From positions 4,485,192 to 4,549,191 of the forward strand of contig OY744606.1 of assembly GCA_963556255.1 (NCBI GenBank): DNA of 64,000 nt, given 5' to 3'. Position numbers and translations under genes: made by a program. The notes below the pieces were generated by a model that was not told the origin of the DNA, ran no database searches, and was given only the letters and a program-made list of their open reading frames with translations. This stretch comes from Allolobophora icterica. Taxonomy: Eukaryota; Annelida; Clitellata; Crassiclitellata; Lumbricidae. Below, one piece after another: positions 55,178 through 64,000 of this stretch. Within the stretch, counting starts at the first letter, position 1; each line of letters starts with the position of its first letter.

Positions 55178-55342
55178 CTTTAGTAGTTGCTCACCAACTG
55201 CTGGAGCCAAGAAAATACAGGCCAGGATTGTGCCAACCAAGAAAATGCCAAGATACGCAAGTCTTGCTGACATCGAGCTCCGGCACGACGGCAGGCAGGC
55301 ACAGCACAGGCTACAGGCTGCCTGGCCAAAACAGCACATCAG
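55178..55342 (-). CDS. Serinc: Serinc, coding exon 2
   Basis: 165 nt, exactly 55 codons in phase 0, between acceptor TGTTAG and donor AAAG|GTTGGT. It encodes the cysteine-rich N-terminus (MCCFGQAACSLCCACLPSC) and the first helix RLAYLGIFLVGTILACIFLA followed by PAVGEQLLK (compare the vertebrate PG.EEQL.K form). Residues 8-62. Confidence 0.96.
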
Positions 55343-55976
55343 CTAACACAAAAACACACACCACATTACTTAGCACAAAATAACACAGCACATCGCCTAG
55401 CACAAAATGGCACAACACATTTTCTAGCAAAAAATGGCACAGAATATTAGGCAGCATAAAACAGTATGGCACATACTCTTCGTGAGAGTCATACACCTGA
55501 CTCTGAGAGGTGATAACAGGAATACTAAGATATATAAAACATATTTTAAAAAACAGCTCCTACAAGCACTTTCAATATGGACAATGGTTCTCGCTGATGA
55601 AGTCCATACATAAGATTCTGTGGACAAATGCTACAGCAACAACTTCATTCCAAATGTTTGTCGCGGATGAAACTACCAGTGACACCAAAGGCTTAAAGAT
55701 CAACTAACTAATTTTTCAATCAATCAATCAGCCCGTCAACAACTAAACATATGATATGCCGGACTGTTAATGAGCTCAAATTGATAAGCTAATACCAGTG
55801 GCGTGCATCTTGTTTATTTTTTCATGAAAATGTGACGGGAGTGTCGTGTTTAACCCATCACGTAAGTGATCCTAGTCTATAAATAGCCAACAGCATTTCC
55901 TTACAATAGAGGGTTGGTTTACACTTCCTAATCACGGGCGGATACTAACACCAATTCGATCATTTGAAATACTCAC

Positions 55977-55997
55977 CGTCCCGATACAGCAGCCCAT
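55977..55997 (-). CDS. Serinc: Serinc, coding exon 1 (start); gene summary
   Basis: ATG at 55997 and donor ACG|GTGAGT after 55977 give seven codons, MGCCIGT. This tiny first exon joins in phase 0 to exon 2. The ten exons sum to 1410 nt, one uninterrupted 469-residue frame, close to the 450-470 residues usual for the family. The protein has about ten hydrophobic helices. Serinc/TMS1/TDE proteins are multipass membrane proteins linked to serine incorporation into phosphatidylserine and sphingolipids and to lipid scrambling; some vertebrate members restrict enveloped viruses. Which vertebrate paralogue this corresponds to cannot be decided from sequence alone. All introns except those flanking exon 2 split codons, and every phase matches. 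Confidence 0.93.
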
Positions 55998-56504
55998 TTT
56001 CGATGTTTTTAAACTTAAAATGTCACAAAACTCAGAACACTAAATTCTGAAAACAGGCCTAAAACATTCACGCTTGACTAATCAGGAATCTCGTCCACTA
56101 CCGCTTGTAAACATACGAAGCATAAACGGTTATATAGCGCTATGATATTTCAACGACATTAAAAATGGTGTGCTCTTGAAGTAATATTACATTTGGTCGA
56201 AAATGTAAGGTGCAATAATAATTATCATCTAAACCATATCCTCGTGTTTCCTCTTCCTCTTACCTATCTCGGCGCTTTAATTAAACACCATGCACCTTAG
56301 CCATCCGCATGATTGTATTCATCAGAAATGTTCTTGGTGAACCGGCATTTTCGGTGCTGGGTTTAGATTTTGGTACTGTGTTCATGCTGAATGCTCAGTC
56401 GCTTATAATAAGTATGGCCTAGTTTAAATCTTCTCAACTTAAGCCACGTTTTTCAAATTTATTATCCTCCATCCTTAACTTTTCAAAGTACTTATCCTCG
56501 CAGT

Positions 56505-56575
56505 GCTTTCTGATGCTCTACACTTAGCTTCCAAGTGGCGTCTTACAAATCTGGAGTTTACGATTACAATGCTTT
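56505..56575 (+). mobile_element. LINE 3' tail fragment
   Basis: GATGCTCTACACTTAGCTTC, AAGTGGCG and GGAGTTTACGATTACAATG match the tails at 12168-12260 and 26295-26370. Confidence 0.55.
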
Positions 56576-57169
56576 GTACCCAAACGAGCGACTGCTGTTA
56601 TACACTTGATTCGTGACGAAATTAACGACTGCTTTCTCCTCTTTTTTTATAGCATCCGCGTTAACTTCCGGTGGCACGGGCCATGCTTTCAGTTCTTTGA
56701 TTGCAATAAACCTACAGGTTCTACATTTAATTGTTATTAAAGACGTTATGAATTGGTTTTCAGCTTTATAATGTCAAAACGTCGTTGTATATTGCGTACC
56801 TACGAGCTCTGAAATATAGTGCACTATTTGAGAACTGCAATCATTTCCAGGTCTGCAACGAGTCGAAATCGAAGAATTTCGGTGATTGGGTACGATTATT
56901 ATTGCATGTTTTAGTCTGGTGTGGAGCTTTGTGAGTAATGGTTGAGTTATCATCGTTGACAAATCACCTGAAAATGAGTCTCTTGAAACAGAAAGGAGCC
57001 TGTAGTTGATACTTGTTGGGAGAGATCAAATAACACAAGAGAATGAGCCGCACAGTCGCGAGAAGAGCGTACAGAACACAGTCTACTCTAGCTAAGTTCA
57101 AGTATATAATTATTTAAGGCCACTTAGGTCGCCAACATGTAAACAATCTGGCCACCCTAGATTGCGAAA

Positions 57170-57264
57170 TTAGATTGCTGCTGTCTCCCGGAGGCACGAA
57201 CCCATACACTCCGTATCACAAGGCAAGCATCCTGACCAATCAGCTACCGTGTCCCATCCAAGTG
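57170..57264 (-). mobile_element. tRNA-derived SINE, family B, head fragment
   Basis: Minus strand: GGACACGGTAGCTGATTGGT (A box) and GTATGGGTTCGTGCC (B box). It lies in the Serinc/Gemin7 intergenic region. Confidence 0.75.
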
Positions 57265-57721
57265 TTCTCCAGCTTTAGTGCGTCAGGTTGTTTACATGAA
57301 ATTACCTGTGGCTGGAATTTACTTTTCGGTGAAGCAGAGTAAAGCAATCATAGGAACGCTTTATAGTGTTAATGGCGATCATGTACAATCGGGGTACCTG
57401 AATTTTTAAATCCAGCTTCCACTCGCAGGTATAGCTTTTTTAGTCGCACAAATACATAGGCTACACTGACCCTAAGCCCTAACCGACCCTCACCCTGACC
57501 ATAACCGACCCCACGATGCAGACACTCACCCAGATAGTACATAGGCACCCAGATTGTACATGTTCGCTGTGTCAATAAGGATTGATCTTTGAACACGTGT
57601 CAACCTAAAAGTTAGGCTTCCAGTTTATTTCACAACTGATTGTGTATGTTTGACACTATCTAAACTGTAAGGATCCTGTCTAAGGTACTATTACTTTTAC
57701 TTGAACTAACAGGTGGTGAGA

Positions 57722-57982
57722 ATGTCGACCGCAGAGGAGAAGCAGCTTCAGCGGACTTTCCTTCGGGAAAGATTTCTCCGGCTTGTCGCATCAGCTGCTG
57801 GCATGCCAACGGAGATCGTGTTATACAATAACAACACGGTCAAAGCCAAATTTTCAGTTTCAGATGTTGACATTCTGCAATTTCAAGTCAGTGATTTGCA
57901 TACACCCATTGGAATTCAACCACACGCCATTCTACGAACCACTGACATTATCTCAATGACTTTCGATCGCTCAACTCCATGA
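57722..57982 (+). CDS. GEMIN7: Gem-associated protein 7 (SMN-complex subunit)
   Basis: An intact 86-residue frame in one exon; the first ATG is at 57722 (the frame is open for three codons upstream, through a probable splice acceptor). Residues 16-82 match Gemin7: an N-terminal helix with RERFLRLV, followed by an Sm-like beta-barrel. The diagnostic segments are FQVSDLHTPIGIQPHAILR and TDIISMTF, which parallel the vertebrate Y.VSQLQTPIGVQ..ALLR..DIISYTF. The long disordered N-terminus of the vertebrate protein is missing. Gemin7 dimerises with Gemin6 and helps the SMN complex load Sm rings on spliceosomal snRNAs in the cytoplasm. The frame has no inactivating change. It could in principle be a retrocopy, but no poly-A tract or duplication flanks it. 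Confidence 0.93.
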   Translation: MSTAEEKQLQRTFLRERFLRLVASAAGMPTEIVLYNNNTVKAKFSVSDVDILQFQVSDLHTPIGIQPHAILRTTDIISMTFDRSTP

Positions 57983-57984
57983 GA

Positions 57985-58715
57985 CTTCAAGACTGAAGCT
58001 TTCTTATCCGTTTAGTAAAGTTAAGAATTACTTTAACTGTGTACTGATCACAAGAATCTCGATATCAGCAAATGACAATTACAGTAATTTTGATATGGCC
58101 AGAGTAACTTTTTCATTTTGTACAGAGCGAGTTTCTATGTGTCTTGCTTGTTCAATAACATGCTTACTCTGCTAAAGTACAAGCTTTCTTTTCAGTTAGG
58201 GTCTACATTAACATACTGTGTTTATTTCAAGCCGTGGCCCCTTGTAGCACCAAGATTCCATTTCATGCAAGACATTAAGGGCAACACAAGGCACTGACAT
58301 GCCAGTCTTCAGGCATCAGTTCTGCTAGTACGAGGAAACTGGTCTTGACTGCACAGTGCACGCTCGTTGACAACACATTTAGGTTTACCATGGAGGGACT
58401 CTGAAATGGCCTTAGGTGTGCATCTCCCAATAGCCCAGAGCAGGCATGGTCACTTAAGAGTGAAAATGAAAATGTAGCACACCAAGACATTTCACGTGGC
58501 ACATGGAGTAACACCACTGAAAGCCCAATTTAGGTAAAATGATGGAAGAACAGTTAAGAAATTCATGATAATAATGTTCTCAGATGATACTGTGCTAAGC
58601 GCTGCTAGAGGAGTCTGAAAACGTGGTCCACGGTATCTGCATGACACGACGATGGTTTGTTTGGCCTTGCTTCTGAACGTCCCTGTCACAGCATGCACGA
58701 CGTGGTGCAATCATG
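57985..58715 (+). other. Probable 3' UTR and flank of Gemin7
   Basis: Repeat-free after the stop codon; no canonical AATAAA was found before the mobile element at 58725. Confidence 0.35.
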
Positions 58716-58724
58716 TCTGTTGAC

Positions 58725-59081
58725 CAGTGTTTAATCTAGACACCATTTGGGGGGAATCCCCCCAGGATTGAAGTTTTCCCAGAGGCCAGCAATATCATAA
58801 TGTAGAGACTTTTTGGGGAGGGAAATTCCCCCCCCCAGGATAGATGCTTCTCCCCCGAGAAGGTGAGCAATATACTTTTTGAGAGATGAATTCCTAAAAA
58901 AAAGTCATCAACGTTTTTGAGAGAGTGATCCGTATATAAAGTCTGAAAAGTGGACGAATGTCTAAAAAAAGTCATCAACTTTTTACATGGATGAAATTGC
59001 CAAAAAGTCATGTGTAAATTCGTTGGTCCCCCCAGAAACTTTGTTTCCCCTCCCAGAAGAGGGGGACTAGATTAAACACTG
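58725..59081. mobile_element. Non-autonomous DNA element, 357 bp
   Basis: Perfect 15-bp inverted ends CAGTGTTTAATCTAG / CTAGATTAAACACTG with identical 9-mers TCTGTTGAC at 58716-58724 and 59082-59090. The CAGTG terminus is hAT-like, but the duplication is 9 rather than 8 bp. The interior has AAAAAGTCATCAAC motifs like those in 3351-3855. Confidence 0.93.
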
Positions 59082-59091
59082 TCTGTTGACC

Positions 59092-60105
59092 TGATCTACG
59101 ATGAGCCTAACCAACCCTTACCCAAACTTTGGACTGACTCCCCATGATGGCCTGATCCTCGAGTAGCCTACCGTGTATTAGTGGTGTTGGCAGGACTAAC
59201 AAAAACTTAGCTTAAACTAATAATTTCAACCATTAATTTCTCATAGTTAAACAAGAGCAGTCCCTTAAGCTAGACTCAACATGCAGCCATGGGCATGAAC
59301 TTGGCGAAGTAATTTTTCCTTACTGCTTCAAAATGTGTACGTGAATAATTTTATAGCCTGTATAATGTATACGCACAGGTGGCACCCAACAAAAGCTCAA
59401 AAATTTATTATGCAAAAAGTGGCACAGAGCATTGCCAACCCCTGGCATAGAGGACTATTTGTTAGCTGTTGTCCAGATCTGAAAACCAATCCTGCCAAGG
59501 CTCGAAGTGTAGAGTAATTCTGAAGAGATTGCTATACAACTTCCAATACGTTAAGCCTGTGAATGCTATGTACCATCTTAAGCACAAAAGTTGTTACAAC
59601 ATGGAAAGATCTAATTAATTTTGTTAAGCATTATACGTAGCTGTTGGAGAGTATATTACAACATCACGCTGGGATGCCATAAAACAAGAGCTTGCACCAA
59701 CACCGATAGTGACCAAAAAATGTAAACAAGTTTATTCATTTTCATATCTAAATAGAAACTGTTACTGCTGGCTAAACACATGTCAAAATTCCTTCATTTT
59801 CTTCGTATTACTGTACTTTGTTGCTAAATACTTGATTCTTTAGCTGCCAGAACTGATCTCTTTTGCATACATGCAGAAATTAAACGAAACTGTTGAACCC
59901 CATTTCTAAATATAAGCTTCATTTTTTAATTCAGTGTAAAACAACTATTGCAGTAATTCTAGCTTAGAATTAAAATTCAATTTATTAAAGATTGGAGTTT
60001 ACTAAAACATAACTAATGCATCGATTCGCATGACGATACTAGCCGGTCGGGATTTACGAAACCATGAAAAATTTTATGTATTTTTCAATCAGAGTTTCTG
60101 TCTTT
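59092..60105. other. Intergenic sequence with a SINE family A tail fragment
   Basis: 59249-59310 on the minus strand resembles the family A 3' end (GCATGTTGAGTCTAGCTTAA then GGGACTGCTC). An open plus-strand frame at 59335-59517 has no recognised motif and is not called. Confidence 0.45.
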
Positions 60106-60106
60106 T

Positions 60107-60230
60107 TCAACACTGGACGTGAAACCAAGCCGATGGAAAACCTTTCGTAGCCAGCAGATCAGCCAGTTTTCCACACCAATCACTATAAGCGTCTAATCCT
60201 TTGGTTGTGTCTAGCTTTACACCTTCTCTT
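60107..60230 (-). CDS. Unassigned last coding exon (hypothetical protein, C-terminus)
   Basis: Acceptor GGAATTGCAG at 60231-60240, then 40 full codons and TGA at 60107. The peptide REGVKLDTTKGLDAYSDWCG followed by KLADLLATKGFPSAWFHVQC has the composition of a real globular protein. The frame is open from the acceptor to the stop. I do not recognise the family. It would be the end of a minus-strand gene whose other exons may lie at 61107-61251, although the simplest donor there does not give a matching phase. Confidence 0.55.
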
Positions 60231-60234
60231 CTGC

Positions 60235-61100
60235 AATTCCAATAAATACAAATTTGTTACAATTATCATGTGCATTTCAATCGAAACAAATATATATTTT
60301 CTATGGTTCTGACCATCTGATGTTTAGGTAATAAGTTACGCAAAATCCATGTCGGGGAGACCAGCTTATTTACCGGTGCTATATCAAATCAAGTCCGCTA
60401 TAGCCAGGTTGTTTTGTCCGTTCCGGTGCCAGGTCAGAATCCAGGAGGTCACGCCAAGTACAGAGCCTGGTGCTAGTCGAAATCATTGTTGGTGGGGCGC
60501 AGGAGTAGAATCAGGATAGGATAGCTTGAAGAGTTCGGTTTTCAGTTGTTAGCCATAGCTTGTAGTAAAGTGGAGTAACCGAAAACTGTAAAGTTTTAGT
60601 ACCATAATGAAATTTAAATCAAGTAAGTATTCAGCCATTAGCTTATTATTGTTATTATATCAGCTTATGTATTCTTGCTATTATCAGCTTATTATTGGCA
60701 TTTTACAAATATTATTCAGACTTTTACACTGCTTATTAAATACATTACATTACTTGGTTCACTTAAACGACTGGCCCATGGCAAAATGGCTGAATATTAT
60801 TTCCCTGTCAATCAAAGCCTTTCGAGCGTTGTGAGTAAACACCGATGCTTTAGTTCCCTGCAAATCAATCTTTGTGAAGAATACAGTCATCATATAACCA
60901 TCCAAGATTTCAAAACTGTATCAACAGATTTCAGTGATGACTGATGAAACTGTCGTGTGCAAAACATACTTTAAACTGATGCCACTAACATGCAAACATT
61001 ATGTGCACAAAGTCTCTTGAAAGATGACTTTCGTCAAACTACAACATGTGCAATGACTTTTCATGTGAAGCAGTAACACATCTAGTGAAAGCAACTGGAA
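60235..61100. other. Intron or intergenic sequence; diverged repeat at 60345-60560
   Basis: 60345-60560 shares ACC.GCTTATT.ACCGGTGCTATATCAA with 27395-27425, a short dispersed repeat. Nothing else. Confidence 0.4.
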
Positions 61101-61106
61101 TTTCAC

Positions 61107-61251
61107 CCCCAATCTGTAACGTACAATCTCCGACTCAACTTGACGAGTGAAGTTCTGCACGTCGCTCAGCCGGACATTGCAGAGGTCAGCATATAATTGA
61201 CCGTGGTTCCAAGTCAACAATAAATGACATCTAAATTCCTGTTCATAAGCC
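61107..61251 (-). CDS. Unassigned internal coding exon
   Basis: Between a possible acceptor TCTACAG and donor GGGG|GTGAAA an open frame encodes AYEQEFRCHLLLTWNHGQLY, ADLCNVRLSDVQNFTRQVES and EIVRYRLG. The frame stays open further upstream to 61310, so the true 5' edge is uncertain. Alternating hydrophobic strands followed by an amphipathic helix suggest a folded domain. No family recognised. Confidence 0.5.
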
Positions 61252-61780
61252 CTGTAGATCACCACAGTGTTGTGGCTTACCTCCAAATTCATTTCATTAC
61301 CACATAACATAAAATCTTGACAGGAACCATTACACTATTTTCACAGCAACATTGCACCTTGGGCTCACAGTTTAGACAGGGCCTATTCAACCAATCAATT
61401 CACTCAGTGCATACAAGTACGATTTTAACTAAATTTAAACGACCAACACAAGCAATTAACAATTATAAACAACCAGGGCAAAATATCTTTGCAACATCTT
61501 ACTTCCCAGCTGAACTACAAGAAAAGAAATTAACTGCATGCAAAACTGAATGCCAGCACATGAACTCTTGAAGAATACAGATTACTGCTACTGTGTAAAG
61601 GCAAAACAAAATTACTATGAATGCCCTATACAGTACTTAGAACACCTAACAACATCAAAACATACAATTTTTTACAAAATTTCATGTAACTTGTTCTCGA
61701 TTTTAATTATATATGTATTTACTTAAAATACAATATCTCTGTATCATTTACAGTGACTTCTTAAACTAATAGAAGGCATT

Positions 61781-62005
61781 TTAGAAACAGTCCAAATACA
61801 CATGAAGCTTGTTGAAATGCTCTCTGTTGGGATCCATACCATGAACCACCTTATAAATAGGGCATTTACATTTAATTCTGGTATCTGGCTCTATGACCAC
61901 ATTATAATAGAATTTGTCTTGTAAAAAATGTGTTATTTTTCTTAAGGCGTCAAAAGGCCATAATATTCCGAACTGCACCGCCTCATAATTTACGTTCTGG
62001 GCATT
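61781..62005 (-). CDS. Unassigned coding exon with stop codon
   Basis: Acceptor CTTGCATGGCAG at 62006-62017 followed by 74 open codons and a stop at 61781. The peptide has VQFGILWPFDALRKITHFLQ, DKFYYNVVIEPDTRIKCKCP and IYKVVHGMDP, looking like genuine protein, possibly a last exon or one with an internal donor (AAG|GTGGTT near 61855). No family recognised. Confidence 0.5.
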   Translation of the reverse strand, partial: NAQNVNYEAVQFGILWPFDALRKITHFLQDKFYYNVVIEPDTRIKCKCPIYKVVHGMDPNREHFNKLHVYLDCF

Positions 62006-62009
62006 CTGC

Positions 62010-63270
62010 CATGCAAGAGTTAGTTAACAATTAACCAACAAATTCTACAGTGTTAGAAAATTGTCCCAGTTCTATGATGTTATTTACAAGAGAACTAACA
62101 TTCATAATCCCTGTTAAAAAGTTTACTAAAACAACTCTAGTGTTACTGAATGTTAACTACGATATCTAAACACAAGTGCATGTGGTATTACCTAGCAGTG
62201 AAGTGTTAGTATATTGATACCAATATGATGTTATAAACACAATTCCATATACATTGAAAAACTGATTAATCAAAATCAACTGATGAAATCAAAGTCATGC
62301 AATTCAGAAATTGTTAGAGATTAAAACAAATCATGCACCTGTATTAATCAGCAATTAATTAATTAATTAGCTTACATGAACAAGTTGATATTGTTCATTA
62401 CTATCACAACATTAACAATGACAGACAGTTTAAGAATAGCTGAATCAAACTCAATTTGGTCGAAACGAACCTAGAAAGAAGTGCACTTGAAGACTAACTT
62501 TACCATCAATCAGTTCCAGGTAATTTTTCTCCGGTAATTCTTAGTATTAAATCTAATTCTTGCTAATTTTGCAGTTTGAAAGGCAGTGCCTTACGAACTC
62601 TCCATTGTTTCCGTAATTACAATTAAGATACACTGTAACAATTACAAAAAGTCGACCAGCCCACCGTTAACCATGTGAAAAAGGCACTGGGCATCCAGGC
62701 TGCATATTACTATGGTCTAGACATCTCTGATTACAATGAATCTCTGATATCTGGTAAAATTAGTCTTTTATAATCTATGTTAATATTCCTACAGTACACT
62801 TCCATTCTACCCATCAAAAATCCTATGATTGGATAGGAAACAAATGACAGAAGATCTATGAGGCGATAAATGATGTTACCTATCACTACTGTCTGCTTCT
62901 TGACTGAAAACATTTCAATGTCACACAATCATGCAGTTAGAGCAACAACTCACAACTTTAGTATAGACAGTAACACACAGCAAAACAATTCAGACAGCTG
63001 AGGCACAGAAAGTTCAAGCACTGCAACCAACAGCAAACAATGCATGACCTCTATGACCCCCAATTCATGCCAAACTGTAACACAGAACTAAAAGCTCTGA
63101 AGATTTTACGTTTAAAATAATCACAAACATGCAAAAGAAATACACAGATCTGACTGCTAAAAATATTTATTAATTTTACTCAGTAACAAGAAACAGCCAC
63201 ACATTTTAGTTTTTCACCAAGGTTACGATTTTTTCATATCATAGAATGTAGAATATAGAATTATGGGATG
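62010..63270. other. No gene recognised
   Basis: AT-rich, with short open frames lacking motifs. It may be introns of the unassigned gene. Confidence 0.35.
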
Positions 63271-63271
63271 C

Positions 63272-63400
63272 AGTGGTGTAGCGGTATGTTCTGTGCCTTG
63301 TAACCAGAGGGTCGCAGGTTCGAATCTACCTCAAGCCACTGTGTAGCAACCCTAGACAAGTTGTCTGTGAGGAAGGCAACAGGAAACCACCTAACTCACC
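63272..63400 (+). mobile_element. tRNA-derived SINE, family B, head and partial body
   Basis: A box CAGTGGTGTAGCGGTATG and a well-preserved B box GGTTCGAATC, then CCACTGTGTAGCAACCCTAG. The pol III boxes look intact, but the 3' part is divergent. Confidence 0.75.
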
Positions 63401-63693
63401 TCATTCCCGGATGGCATAGCAATTCAGAGACAATTCAAGAGATAGCAGACCAAAGAAGACCCAAATGAAGTGTTTGAGACCATGAAAACAATACTGTGGG
63501 ACTTTACCTACGTTACCCATCTGAATCGATAGCACGCCATTTTTAGGTCCCTGTGTATGGACCATGCCAGCCCTGAAATAGGCGCCGATCAGTATGCGAA
63601 CTGGCATCCTCACTCCCAAAGGTGCCTTGATGTATGCCTTAACCAACGTAGCTTACCAAAGACACAAAGGCATTAGAAAGCACTGAAACATAC

Positions 63694-63827
63694 TCTGGAT
63701 TGGTTTTCCGTCTTTCCAGTAGACTGATCTGATCGCTCCCTCATCTCGTTTCAAGGCCTCGGCTCGCAGGTCTGGCTTCAGACAGCGTCGAACGACCCTT
63801 GCACAAACTCGCGAGTAGTGGATGTAG
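63694..63827 (-). CDS. ATP5F1E: ATP synthase epsilon subunit, mitochondrial F1, internal exon (partial gene)
   Basis: Acceptor CACAAACAG and donor CAGA|GTATGT bound 134 nt with 44 complete codons: YIHYSRVCARVVRRCLKPDL, RAEALKRDEGAIRSVYWKDG, KPIQ. This matches the epsilon family pattern SYI.YS.ICA..VR..LK.E..A.A.K......K...W..GKP. In the central stalk of F1 this roughly 50-residue subunit sits at the foot of gamma and delta and stabilises the rotor. The usual preceding exon (M..YWR.AGL) was not found up to base 64000, so it probably lies beyond the window. The final few residues were not found with confidence downstream. Confidence 0.88.
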
Positions 63828-63829
63828 CT

Positions 63830-64000
63830 GTTTGTGCGAAACAGTTACAACATCAAACATTTGTAATCATTACAACGTCGGTGTGTGTATGCGTGTGGTG
63901 CATGTATATAAAATACAACTTAAGCATATGCGTGTGTGTATATTTATCTGGACACTTAATCAGTTCCTTTTAGGGTGCATGTTGCCAAAGCAGCTCCCAA
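63830..64000. other. Intron of ATP5F1E, nothing recognised
   Basis: A GTGTGTGTATGCGTGTGG patch only. Confidence 0.4.

Larger units (their letters stand above)
56000..57720. other. Intergenic region between divergent Serinc and Gemin7 genes
   Basis: Presumably contains the promoters of both genes: Serinc reads left from 55997 and the Gemin7 coding region starts at 57722. No TATA box at a convincing distance. An acceptor-like AACTAACAG at 57703-57711 precedes the Gemin7 ATG by 10 nt, suggesting an upstream noncoding exon. Repeats inside are annotated separately. Confidence 0.45.

Noticed and set aside
55792..55815. hAT-like left terminus AGTGGCGTGCATC
   Set aside because: No right end or target duplication was found within the following kilobase.
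63272..63345. Functional tRNA gene
   Set aside because: A and B boxes are present but the acceptor stem does not close and the sequence continues as SINE family B. The same holds for the heads at 4963, 18342 and 31000.
63401..63646. Minus-strand frame with a glycine/valine-rich, protein-like peptide ending near a GTAACG donor
   Set aside because: No good acceptor precedes it (only a weak GGTAAG), the donor is poor, and I recognise no family. It also partly overlaps the flank of a SINE.

Overview
This is a eukaryotic nuclear window. The genes have introns with GT-AG junctions, the intergenic DNA is very rich in microsatellites, and short interspersed elements are dense. The gene set (a hunchback-type zinc-finger factor, a serine incorporator, a Gemin7 homologue, mitochondrial ATP synthase epsilon and an immunoglobulin-family protein) points to a bilaterian animal. 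Its genomic texture resembles marine invertebrates. A mollusc or other lophotrochozoan is my best guess, but that is an inference.

Layout. 0-1 kb: first coding exon of an immunoglobulin-domain secreted or membrane protein (minus strand) with a TATA box about 100 bp upstream of the ATG. 1-8 kb: repeats, including two short hAT-type elements and an intact SINE with a 14-bp target duplication. 8.4-16.3 kb: a hunchback homologue on the minus strand in three coding exons (16320-15099, 11984-11761, 10071-8368). The splice phases join into one 1049-residue frame with a zinc finger split exactly at an exon junction. 16-47 kb: a gene-poor stretch upstream of hunchback. It is packed with LINE 3' ends, three tRNA-derived SINE families, several hAT-type non-autonomous elements with clear 8-bp target duplications, minisatellites, and one unusually CpG-rich block at about 38.5-39.7 kb. 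47.8-56.0 kb: a complete Serinc gene on the minus strand, ten coding exons giving one 469-residue frame. 57.7 kb: a Gemin7 homologue on the plus strand, divergent from Serinc. 60-62 kb: several likely coding exons (minus strand) that I cannot assign. 63.7-63.8 kb: an internal exon of the mitochondrial ATP synthase epsilon subunit (minus strand), with its first exon apparently beyond the window.

The genes look like unrelated neighbours (developmental transcription, membrane lipid/serine handling, snRNP assembly, ATP synthesis). No operon-like or pathway logic is visible. The most distinctive content is the mobile-element record. Nine elements can be delimited to the base by terminal inverted repeats plus 8- or 9-bp duplications. 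One sits inside a SINE and one inside a LINE. A LINE remnant carries an expanded in-frame 30-bp repeat. I found no clear evidence of a wholly new biological system. The strongest candidates for a second look are the CpG-rich block, the unassigned exons at 60-62 kb and the family of delimited elements.
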